64,000 nucleotides of DNA. Source: Oceanimonas sp052119705. GTDB taxonomy: Bacteria > Pseudomonadota > Gammaproteobacteria > Enterobacterales > Aeromonadaceae. Below are positions 17,112-24,820 of the stretch, piece by piece. The stretch spans positions 33,038-97,037 of the forward strand of contig NZ_JBGQOP010000011.1 in the NCBI RefSeq assembly GCF_052119705.1, given 5' to 3'. Both the position numbers and the translations under genes were made by a program. The stretch's first letter is position 1. Every line of letters starts with the position of its first letter. The notes beneath the pieces were generated by a model, which did no database searches, was not told where the DNA came from, and saw nothing but the letters and a program-made list of their open reading frames with translations.

Positions 17112-18089
17112 ATGAGTCACAGTAAAGCATTAGCTCAAACAGATGACATGGATTTTGACGCTAACAACGCAACGGACGCGACGCTTAGCCGAGAGCAAGA
17201 AAGTGTAGAAACGATTGAGACCGAAGACACCATTAGTGCCGAAAACAGCCGCACTTTAGATGTGACTCAGCTGTATCTAGGTGAAATTGGTATTTCGCCG
17301 TTATTAACGGCAGAAGAAGAAGTCTTATATGCTCGCCGCGCCCTGCGGGGTGATTTAGTTGCGCGCAAACGCATGATCGAGTCCAATTTACGATTGGTAG
17401 TCAAAATCTCCCGCCGTTATAACAACCGAGGGTTAGCACTGCTCGACTTAATTGAAGAGGGCAACCTAGGTTTAATTCGCGCAGTTGAAAAGTTTGATCC
17501 CGAGCGCGGCTTTCGCTTTTCTACTTATGCCACTTGGTGGATCCGCCAAACCATAGAGCGCGCCATCATGAACCAGACGCGTACCATACGCCTGCCCATT
17601 CATGTGGTAAAAGAGCTAAATGTGTATCTGCGCACCGCTCGCGAGTTAGCCCAACGCCTGGATCATGAACCCACAGCCGAAGAAATTGCTCAAGCCCTCG
17701 ATAAACCCGTGGGTGATGTTTCGCGCATGCTCAAGCTGAACGAAAAAGTCAGCTCGGTCGACACGCCCATTGGCGGTGACGGCGACAAGGCGTTGTTAGA
17801 TGTGATCGCCGATGAAAACGACACTAATCCTGAAACTGAGCTGCAAGACAACGACATCAATAACAGCTTGGTGCGCTGGTTAGGTGAGCTTAACCCTAAG
17901 CAGCGTGAAGTGTTGGCGCGCCGCTTTGGGTTGCTGGGCTATGAAGCATCCACATTAGAGCATGTAGGCCAAGAAATTGGCTTAACCCGAGAGCGGGTGC
18001 GCCAAATTCAAGTGGAAGCGCTGCGTCGTCTAAAAGAAATCGTCACTCAGCAAGGCCTGTGTGTGGATACGCTTTTTTACGATAACTAA
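17112..18089 (+). CDS. rpoS: RNA polymerase sigma factor RpoS
   Basis: Stationary-phase and general-stress sigma factor, 325 aa. Region 1.2 has DVTQLYLGEIGISPLLTAEEE, region 2 has GLALLDLIEEGNLGLIRAVEKFD and FSTYATWWIRQTIERA, and region 4.2 ends in LTRERVRQIQVEALRRLK. A GGGAGAG ribosome binding site precedes the ATG. It is followed by a bidirectional terminator shared with mutS. Confidence 0.98.
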   Translation: MSHSKALAQTDDMDFDANNATDATLSREQESVETIETEDTISAENSRTLDVTQLYLGEIGISPLLTAEEEVLYARRALRGDLVARKRMIESNLRLVVKISRRYNNRGLALLDLIEEGNLGLIRAVEKFDPERGFRFSTYATWWIRQTIERAIMNQTRTIRLPIHVVKELNVYLRTARELAQRLDHEPTAEEIAQALDKPVGDVSRMLKLNEKVSSVDTPIGGDGDKALLDVIADENDTNPETELQDNDINNSLVRWLGELNPKQREVLARRFGLLGYEASTLEHVGQEIGLTRERVRQIQVEALRRLKEIVTQQGLCVDTLFYDN

Positions 18090-18162
18090 TCCTTAAGTTA
18101 TCCATACGCACTTAAATCAGCAGTACGGCGCCACCTAAAGTAATAATGCGCCAGCCCGCAAC

Positions 18163-18204
18163 AAAAAAGCCAGCATCCGACATCACGTCGGTGCTGGCTT
18201 TTTT
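18163..18204. terminator. Bidirectional terminator between rpoS and mutS
   Basis: AAAAAAGCCAGCA stem pairing with TGCTGGCTTTTTT, between convergent rpoS and mutS. Confidence 0.85.
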
Positions 18205-18210
18205 GTTTGG

Positions 18211-18238
18211 CTCGCCGCTTGGTGCTGGGCGCTCGGGG
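18211..18238. repeat. GCGCC-type repeat at the mutS 3' end
   Basis: CGCTTGGTGCTGGGCGCTCG directly abuts the mutS stop codon. The same family follows the HEPN gene and forms the 3' coding ends of the WYL regulator and dam. Confidence 0.5.
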
Positions 18239-20896
18239 CTATATTTTCGCCTGACGCTTTTGTTTTAACTGATACAGCAGCTCCAAGGCTTGGCGCGGTG
18301 TGAGCTCATCTGGCTCTATTTCATCGAGCAGTAATAAGGCCGCATCAAGCGGTTGGTCAAGCTTGTCGACAACGGGCTCTTCAAATAGCGGCAAAGAACC
18401 CTGTACCTCTTGGCGCTCGGTGTTGCCAGAAGGCTTAGACTTACTTGGCTTTTTAGCCGTGCCTGCACGCTTAGCCTGCTCAGTGGCGGCTAATAATTGG
18501 CCGGTTTCCAGCTCGCTGAGTTTAGTGCGCGCCAGTGCTAATACCGGCTTGGGCACGCCCGCCAACGCCGCCACTTGCAGGCCATAAGAGCGACTGGCAG
18601 CACCTTCTTGCACGCTGTGCATAAAGGCGATGGTATCGTCGTGCTCAAGTGCGTCTAAGTGCACGTTGGCCACCGCCGACCACAGGCCGGCCAGCTCGGT
18701 GAGCTCAAAGTAGTGGGTAGCAAACAAGGTATAGGCATGCAGCTGATTGGCCAACGCATCGGCACAGGCCCAAGCTAATGCCAAACCATCATAAGTGCTG
18801 GTGCCGCGGCCAATTTCATCCATCAACACCAAGCTGTGGCCGGTGGCATTATTTAAGATATTGGCGGTCTCGGTCATTTCCACCATAAAGGTGGAGCGGC
18901 CCGAGGCAAGATCGTCCGAGGCGCCGATACGGGTAAATATACGGTCAATCTTACCGATGCGCGCACTCTCTGCCGGCACAAACGAACCCATATACGCCAT
19001 CAACACGATCAGCGCGGTTTGGCGCATATAGGTCGACTTACCGCCCATGTTGGGGCCTGTGATCAGCAACATCTTGCGCTGCTCAGACATGTTAAGCGGG
19101 TTGGCAATAAAGGGCTCGCTCATCACCTGCTCCACCACCGGATGACGACCAGCTTCGATATCGATCAGTTCGTCCTCGGTCAGAGTAGGGCGACAATAAT
19201 TTAAGTTGTCGGCGCGCTCCGCCAAATTGGCAAACACGTCTAATTCTGCCAGCGCACCTGCGCTGCGCTGTAGCGGCTGCAGTTGCGCTAATAACGTATC
19301 CAGCAGCGCTTCGTAGAGTTTTTTCTCTAACGCTAAGCCTTTGCCTTGGGCGTTTAGTACCTTGTCTTCGTACTCTTTTAGCTCGGGAATAATAAAGCGT
19401 TCGTTATTCTTTAGCGTTTGGCGGCGCACATAATGCAGCGGCACTTGGTCGGCGCTGGCGCGGCTCACCTCAATATAAAAACCGTGCACTCGGTTATAGG
19501 CGACTTTAAGCGTCGAAATACCGGTGGCGGCTTTTTCTCGCGCCTCCAAGGCTTCTAAATAGCGATGGGCACCGGCGGCCAATTCCCGCAGCTCATCCAG
19601 TTCGGCGTTATAGCCATCACGAATAACGCCACCATCGCGGATCAGCACAGGTGGTGTATCCACCACAGCTATCTCTAATAACTCGGCCAATTCCGGATAT
19701 TGACCAATGGTGGCGGCCAGCGCCGTTAGGCATGCGCCATTGGCGTCTGCTAGTTGTTGCTGGATCTCTGGCAGCGCCTGCAAGGCCGAACGCAAGCGAC
19801 TTAAGTCTCGCGGCCGCGCCGAGCGCAGTGCTAAACGCGCCAAGCCACGTTCCATATCACCTACTTGGCGCAATGGCGAGCGTAAGCCCTCATAGCGGCC
19901 TTGGTCGATCAGCAAGGCGATGCTGTCTTGGCGACGAGTGAGTGCCTCCAAGTTACGACTGGGCTGATGGATCCAGCGCTTTAGTAAACGACTGCCCATG
20001 GGGGTGGCGGTATTATCTAACACTTCGGCCAGCGTATTTTCCACCGTACCCGATAAATTTAGTGTCAGCTCTAGATTGCGCCGCGTAGCCGCATCCATCA
20101 CCACCATGTCTTGGCTGCGCTCCAGACTAATGCGGTTAATGTGTGGCATGGCGGTGCGCTGGGTATCTTTCACGTATTGCAGCACGCAGCCGGCGGCACA
20201 GAGCGCCGTGCTGGCCTGCTCCACACCAAAGCCAATTAAGTCACGGGTACCAAACTGCTGGCATAACAGGGTGCGTGCCGTATCTAAATCAAATTCCCAT
20301 TCTGGGCGACGGCGTAAACTCTTGCGCCCTTCAATGGCGGCAAAATAAGCAAAACTTTCTGGATATAACAGCTCGGCAGGTTGCGTGCGTTGCAACTCGG
20401 CGGTGAGCGCTTCTTCCGTAGCAAATTGATTTAATACGAAGCGGCCCGTGCTTACGTCCAGCATGGCATAGCCAAACTGCTGACCATCATGAAAAATGGC
20501 CGCCAAGCAATTATCTTGGCGCTCCACCAACAGCGCCTCATCCGACAAGGTGCCCGGCGTAATAATGCGTACCACTTGGCGCTCCATCGGGCCTTTAGTG
20601 GCTCCCGGATCGCCAATTTGCTCACAAATGGCCACCGACTCGCCCATCTGTACCAAGCGCGCTAAATAGTTCTCAGCCGCATGGTGCGGCACGCCTGCCA
20701 TGGGGATGGCATTACCGCCAGACTTGCCGCGTTGGGTCAGGGAAATATCCAATAAACGCGAGGCTTTTTTAGCATCATCAAAAAACAATTCATAAAAATC
20801 GCCCATGCGATAAAACATCAATACATCTGGATGTTGCGCCTTCAAGGCAAGGTATTGCACCATCATGGGCGTATGGGGAGAGTTGTCTTGATTCAT
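18239..20896 (-). CDS. mutS: DNA mismatch repair protein MutS
   Basis: Mismatch-recognition ATPase, 885 aa. The N-terminal mismatch-binding Phe-X-Glu is in GDFYELFFDDA; Walker A is GPNMGGKST (about 613), Walker B region LVLMDEIGRGTSTYDG, then FATHYFELTEL. The C-terminal tail TPRQALELLYQLK is the tetramerisation region. The gene is convergent with rpoS, the common enteric arrangement. Dam methylase encoded at 55.8 kb would supply strand discrimination for this pathway. Confidence 0.98.
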   Translation of the reverse strand: MNQDNSPHTPMMVQYLALKAQHPDVLMFYRMGDFYELFFDDAKKASRLLDISLTQRGKSGGNAIPMAGVPHHAAENYLARLVQMGESVAICEQIGDPGATKGPMERQVVRIITPGTLSDEALLVERQDNCLAAIFHDGQQFGYAMLDVSTGRFVLNQFATEEALTAELQRTQPAELLYPESFAYFAAIEGRKSLRRRPEWEFDLDTARTLLCQQFGTRDLIGFGVEQASTALCAAGCVLQYVKDTQRTAMPHINRISLERSQDMVVMDAATRRNLELTLNLSGTVENTLAEVLDNTATPMGSRLLKRWIHQPSRNLEALTRRQDSIALLIDQGRYEGLRSPLRQVGDMERGLARLALRSARPRDLSRLRSALQALPEIQQQLADANGACLTALAATIGQYPELAELLEIAVVDTPPVLIRDGGVIRDGYNAELDELRELAAGAHRYLEALEAREKAATGISTLKVAYNRVHGFYIEVSRASADQVPLHYVRRQTLKNNERFIIPELKEYEDKVLNAQGKGLALEKKLYEALLDTLLAQLQPLQRSAGALAELDVFANLAERADNLNYCRPTLTEDELIDIEAGRHPVVEQVMSEPFIANPLNMSEQRKMLLITGPNMGGKSTYMRQTALIVLMAYMGSFVPAESARIGKIDRIFTRIGASDDLASGRSTFMVEMTETANILNNATGHSLVLMDEIGRGTSTYDGLALAWACADALANQLHAYTLFATHYFELTELAGLWSAVANVHLDALEHDDTIAFMHSVQEGAASRSYGLQVAALAGVPKPVLALARTKLSELETGQLLAATEQAKRAGTAKKPSKSKPSGNTERQEVQGSLPLFEEPVVDKLDQPLDAALLLLDEIEPDELTPRQALELLYQLKQKRQAKI

Positions 20897-21301
20897 ATTA
20901 AAATCAATGCCTTATATCTTTATGAAACTGATGATGAAGCCAAGCGCTGGCAAGCGAACGCTCAGCCAAAACTTGAGGCGGCATTGTACCAGCAACTGGG
21001 TTTTAAGGCATATTGCTTGAGTGCAGCGCCAAGCGCCCAGCACCAAGGTAGAGCTAAGCAGAGCAGAGCAACCCCTTTTTGCCACGCCTCTTTATTGCGA
21101 GAAGCACGGAGCGCACGGAAAAATAGTGATTAAATCTGAAAGAGATCTTGATGATAAGGGCTCACCTTCGGCAGCGGTAAGCCGTCGGCTTTAAGCGATC
21201 AGCTAAGGATAAAACCAATGCCGGCGCCTAACTTTATATATTGCTTTGCGGTAGTCGCGCGCTTTAGCCGCGAAATCCGGCAGCGCCGGATCAGGTTTAG
21301 A
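20897..21301. other. Non-coding gap made largely of repeat fragments
   Basis: Upstream of mutS. It holds a GCGCC-type repeat (21023-21062), a left half of the MITE-like element (about 21076-21145), an AGCTGTAAGC-type repeat (21171-21205) and a REP-like two-hairpin element (21241-21291). No intact gene was seen. Confidence 0.5.
21241..21291 (-). repeat. REP-like two-hairpin element
   Basis: GTAGTCGCGCGCTTTAGCCG followed by an ATCCGGC/GCCGGAT hairpin. Same architecture as elements at 23413-23520, 37050-37110, 46343-46400, 56877-56932 and 58425-58480, here in inverse orientation. Confidence 0.65.
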
Positions 21302-21463
21302 TTACTTACAAATAGTCGGGTCACTAACCACCCGTAGCGAATTACATTTCGGGCATATAAGACCCAGTTTTATTATTCTAGTGAATCTGTGCTCACAGCT
21401 TTTGCATATAAAAAGTACGGCGGGCCGGGGAAGAGTCCAGATATAGCTATTTCCTTTTGAGCA
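21302..21463 (-). pseudogene. Small zinc-ribbon-like open frame without a start codon
   Basis: An open frame of 54 residues between stop codons encodes a compact two-knuckle sequence: FICKSCEHRF, then a spacer, then GLICPKCNSLRVV, ending DPTICK. Two CxxC pairs about 14 residues apart suggest a zinc ribbon. No ATG, GTG or TTG lies in frame upstream of the first knuckle, so the 5' end is lost or frameshifted, or a non-standard start is used. It is broken or mispredicted; function unknown. The pattern is too ordered to be an obvious shadow, since no gene lies opposite. Confidence 0.4.
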
Positions 21464-21527
21464 CTAATCTACCATTAGATTGTTCAGCTACCTTGTAGCC
21501 TCTCAGTGAGTTAAGTGCGCCAACGCC

Positions 21528-21559
21528 ACTCGCTGCTACCGCAATAGGTAGCAGCGAGT
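21528..21559. terminator. Hairpin after the secreted-protein gene
   Basis: ACTCGCTGCTACC/GGTAGCAGCGAGT, a 13-bp perfect stem with a 6-base loop, 27 bp past the stop codon of the minus-strand gene at 21586. It lacks a clear T-run. Confidence 0.5.
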
Positions 21560-21585
21560 GAAACAAGGACTAATCGGCTAGTGGG

Positions 21586-22263
21586 TTATTGCTTGTACAA
21601 GCGATATGCGCTGTGATCCCATGCCCATTTTTCGTCGGGGTTGCCTGGGAAGTTCATAAAAATATCTTCACCTTTAGTGGTGATCTCGGGTATGTCGCTG
21701 CAAGTGCCAAACGTTGGAGTGACTAATGGCTGTGCATCGTGTCGAGCGATCACCAACATATACTCAGCAGGGCAGGCAGTACCGCCGCTACCAAGCTGGA
21801 TTAGCGCAACTTTACCATTACTGGTCGTGAATTCTTTATCGATACTGGCGGTGTAATAATCATTGACGCTGCTAATAGTCTGGCCATCTAGTTGAATGCG
21901 TATCACATCATCGTATTCATTCTTGTCGATAGTAAACTCGAGCGCTGCTTTAGCTGCTTGTGCTGCAAATTTAGGCGAAAAATACACACTGCCATCACTG
22001 TAAGTAACAGTCGCACCATTCAAACTTACCTGCTGGCCGCTCTTGCCGGTCAGGTTTTCATCAACCTCAGTATCAGACCATAGCTGCACCACGGTGCCAT
22101 CAGCGGTGGTTACCCAATACTTCATGCTGGCGTAACCCAGCTCGCCTTGCAGTGTGCCTGGCACTTTTGCTTCTAGCTCTAGGCCTTGAGAAAAAGCGGG
22201 TGCAGCCAGTAAAGCCGCACTAAGTATTAACGGCGTGATAAATGTGCTCAGTTTCTTATTCAT
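21586..22263 (-). CDS. Secreted protein of unknown function
   Basis: 225 aa with a Sec signal peptide (LSTFITPLILSAALLAAPAFS, quoted in part: LILSAALLAAPAFS). The mature part is acidic with two cysteines in GGTACPAEYMLV and FGTCSDIPE, likely disulfide-bonded in the periplasm. It has the look of a small periplasmic beta-rich protein. I do not recognise a named family. It stands alone, preceded by an AAGGG-type ribosome binding site (CAAGGGATAAAC), and is divergent from the HEPN-like gene. Confidence 0.75.
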   Translation of the reverse strand: MNKKLSTFITPLILSAALLAAPAFSQGLELEAKVPGTLQGELGYASMKYWVTTADGTVVQLWSDTEVDENLTGKSGQQVSLNGATVTYSDGSVYFSPKFAAQAAKAALEFTIDKNEYDDVIRIQLDGQTISSVNDYYTASIDKEFTTSNGKVALIQLGSGGTACPAEYMLVIARHDAQPLVTPTFGTCSDIPEITTKGEDIFMNFPGNPDEKWAWDHSAYRLYKQ

Positions 22264-22612
22264 GTTTATCCCTTGTTATTGATGGCTGAGCCTAACGTAT
22301 GCAAAGCATCTTCGATGCATAATTAGAGAGAGCACGGTTTTAGACTGCCTGACCATTATCTTGCTGACTTTATAAATATCAGTATAAAAAACTCAGGCGG
22401 TAATTCATGTCGCCTTTTTACATTTAGTGTTTGCTACTATGCCAAATTTTTAATATGCCCTCTAGCTACTAGACTGCATTATGCGACTATAGATATGAAA
22501 TTTGAGAATCTAGATCATTAGAAGCTGTTTTAGGTTGTTTTTTAAGCTTATAAATAGATTTGGTGTTGTGGTTCTCTGTTATGTTGGTGCGGAATTGTTA
22601 TGGGGAACATAA
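22264..22612. other. AT-rich divergent intergenic region
   Basis: 349 bp between the divergent secreted-protein and HEPN-like genes. It is more AT-rich than neighbouring DNA and presumably carries both promoters. I could not pick out a convincing operator or RNA gene. Confidence 0.4.
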
Positions 22613-22680
22613 ATGGAAAACTTTAAAAGCTTAAAAAATCGTCACGGGCTGAGCGAGGGAATTATCCCGATGGTTTAGGA

Positions 22681-23283
22681 TTGCGGGTGCACAGGGCGTT
22701 AAGTTGGTTGGACAGGGCGGAGCAAAGTGAAGACCAAGATGGCCGCTTTATTTTTCTGTGGATTGCCTTTAATGCCGCTTATGCTAATGAGCTGGGTGAA
22801 CAGCGTGTGTTTGAAGGTGAGCGTTTTAATCGCTATTTAGAAAAGCTTGTGAATTTAGATACCGAACAGCAATTATACAGCCTAGTGTGGAAGCGTTATT
22901 CTGGGGCGATTCGGGTGCTGCTGGATAACATTTATGTGTATCAGCCGTTTTGGGATCACTCCAATGGCTTGGCATCTGGTGACGAGTGGCAATCGCGTTT
23001 TGCTGCGGCTAAAAGTGCAGCCAACGTGGCGCTAGCCAGTGAAAATACCTCTTTGGTATTAAGCGTGGTATTCAATCGACTTTATACCTTACGTAATCAG
23101 CTGATCCACGGCGGTGCTACTTGGAACAGCAGTATAAATCGCCAGCAACTGAAAGATGCTAATGCCATTTTGGGTGATGTGGTGCCCATGATTATCGGCA
23201 TTATGATGGATAATGCCGATGCACTGTGGGGCGATGCCAGTTATCCGCCCGTATTAGATACCAGCCGTTTAAGTGCTGTGTGA
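22681..23283 (+). CDS. HEPN-like protein, 5' end frameshifted (gene probably 22613-23283)
   Basis: The frame from TTG 22681 encodes 200 aa, mostly helical, with FIFLWIAFNAAYA near the N-terminus and an R-X4-H motif (RNQLIHGG, Arg138/His143) typical of HEPN domains, many of which are RNases or RNA-binding helpers in defence and toxin systems. The frame stays open and protein-like upstream of the TTG (ERGNYPDGLGLRVHRAL). In another frame an ATG at 22613 with a GGGGA ribosome binding site starts MENFKSLKNRH. The two join if one base is restored near 22645, so the native start is probably 22613. Target and activity unknown. Confidence 0.6.
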   Translation: MRVHRALSWLDRAEQSEDQDGRFIFLWIAFNAAYANELGEQRVFEGERFNRYLEKLVNLDTEQQLYSLVWKRYSGAIRVLLDNIYVYQPFWDHSNGLASGDEWQSRFAAAKSAANVALASENTSLVLSVVFNRLYTLRNQLIHGGATWNSSINRQQLKDANAILGDVVPMIIGIMMDNADALWGDASYPPVLDTSRLSAV

Positions 23284-23603
23284 GTTTTTAGGTTCTAAGG
23301 GCAGCGCAGAGCGCCCAGCTTAAAGAAAAACATCAAACACTAGAGCGAGATCCTGAAGTAAGTTCAGGAAGACGGCTGGCCCTTCGAGGAGCTGTAAGCC
23401 GTCAGTTAAAGAAAAACAATCTTGCTTCGCAAGACCCACAGCTAAAGCGTGGGACTACAGAAAACACTGCAGGATATTGCTACGCAACATTGCACAGCTG
23501 AAGCAGTGCCTACAGAAAACACCGCGCAGCTACACAGGCATTAAGAATGCAAGGTGGGTGTTGTGGTTTGCTTGTCCTCTTTACCCTTCACCGTTTTTAA
23601 TCT
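23284..23603. repeat. 320-bp gap composed of dispersed repeats
   Basis: In order: a GCGCC-type repeat (about 23300-23320), CCTGAAGTAAGTTCAGG palindrome (23352-23368), an AGCTGTAAGC-type unit (23389-23410) and two successive REP-like two-hairpin units (23413-23458 and 23470-23520), each with a variable first stem, a GCTAAAGC or GCTGAAGC loop in the second stem, and the tail CTACAGAAAACAC. No gene seen. Confidence 0.6.
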
Positions 23604-24641
23604 TTAGCTTGGCGCTGGGCGCTGGGCGCTCGGCGCTGATTGATACTGCTCCACCATCTTCTGCGCCTGCTCTATGATAGCTTCGCGCCAAGTGCTGGGT
23701 TGCAGCACTTGAATGCGGGCGCCAAAGCCCATGATCCACCATTGGGTTTGTTGATCGTTAGGCACTGTGGCGGTGAGCGTGACCCAGCCGTTGGCGTCGG
23801 GTTCAGATAACTGCTGCTGTTGGCTAATCGGGGTTTCCGTTAATAGCCAGGCGATGGCTTTGTCTATGTTGGCGACTAGCTGCACGTGCTGTTGGTCCAG
23901 CGGATAACCGAAGGCGCCTTCGGCTATATAAGCCTCCACGCTAAAGTCGGGGTGGCTGCGATACGTGCTTAGGCTTTCTTTTAGATCTTGAATACGATGC
24001 AGCGCAAATTGGCGAATATCGTCATACTCATTTACGGTCGCCAATAAATAGCTGACGCTGTGGCGTACCACTAATCCTTGGGGATGCAAAATAAAGGGTT
24101 TTACCTCGCCTTGTTGGCGGCTTAAATACTGCACGGCTATGGCTTGGCGGTTTAACAGTGCGTCGCTCACCCCTTGCCAAATATGCGGCAAGATGGCGGC
24201 GGGTAATAAGGCTTTGCCATTAGGAATGGCGCGCACTTGGCGGGCCCAGCTGGCGTAACCGTTGGTTTGCAGGCCATCGAGAAACTTACGGGCCTCGTCA
24301 AACTGCGGGCTAAGGCGGTCGATGGCAATTTGGGGCAATAGGCTTTTTAAGTACTCTTCCGCCAAGACCAAAGTGAGTGCCGTGGCGGTGTCGAGCGCCG
24401 GTAAATTGCTTTTATAACCGGCATCAAATGACCAGCGATAAGGGCGTTCTTTATCGTCACACTTTAGCGGAAAGTGCAGCGACATCTTGTCGAGATCCCG
24501 TTGAATAGAGCGCAGGTTGACGTGAAAACCGCGATCCGCCAGCAAATCGCGCAGCGTGGTGGTGGCCTTGAACTGCGGCGCCCGCGGGATCAGCTGTAAC
24601 ATAGTGATATAGCGAATCAGCGTGTCGTGTTGCGTTGCCAT
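23604..24641 (-). CDS. WYL-domain transcriptional regulator
   Basis: 345 aa. The N-terminal part is a helix-turn-helix (RDLLADRGFHVNLRSIQRDL, HTH_11-like). The central region carries the WYL-type ligand-binding fold (AVQYLSRQQGEVKPFILHPQ, LVVRHSVSYLLATVNEYDDI, quoted in part). WYL regulators sense nucleic acid or nucleotide ligands and are often linked with defence loci. The last dozen codons (SAPSAQRPAPS) are encoded by a dispersed GCGCC-type repeat, which also provides the stop. It lies 180 bp downstream of the AAA+ gene on the same strand, a possible pair. Confidence 0.8.
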   Translation of the reverse strand: MATQHDTLIRYITMLQLIPRAPQFKATTTLRDLLADRGFHVNLRSIQRDLDKMSLHFPLKCDDKERPYRWSFDAGYKSNLPALDTATALTLVLAEEYLKSLLPQIAIDRLSPQFDEARKFLDGLQTNGYASWARQVRAIPNGKALLPAAILPHIWQGVSDALLNRQAIAVQYLSRQQGEVKPFILHPQGLVVRHSVSYLLATVNEYDDIRQFALHRIQDLKESLSTYRSHPDFSVEAYIAEGAFGYPLDQQHVQLVANIDKAIAWLLTETPISQQQQLSEPDANGWVTLTATVPNDQQTQWWIMGFGARIQVLQPSTWREAIIEQAQKMVEQYQSAPSAQRPAPS

Positions 24642-24689
24642 GGTGTTCCTTGGTGGAGGTCTGAAAAATACAGCGGTACGTTATACGCT

Positions 24690-24820
24690 TTACGCCATAC
24701 GTTAAAGCAAACTCAAAGTGGTCGCAGAGCGACCCGATCTGCATTCCCACGCAGAGCATGAGAACGAGGTAAACACCGATCTGTGTTTGGCTTGTCCTCT
24801 TTACTCTTCACCCTTCACCC
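24690..24820. repeat. Repeat-filled gap between AAA+ and WYL genes
   Basis: Contains GCATTCCCACGCAGAGCATG (about 24741-24760), a member of the widely distributed palindromic TTCCCACGC-type repeat, plus a CTCTTCACCCTTCACC run (24799-24817). Confidence 0.5.

Noticed and set aside
18290..20400. Several plus-strand frames of 60-116 codons opposite mutS.
   Set aside because: All are antisense shadows of mutS with no start signals or recognisable products.
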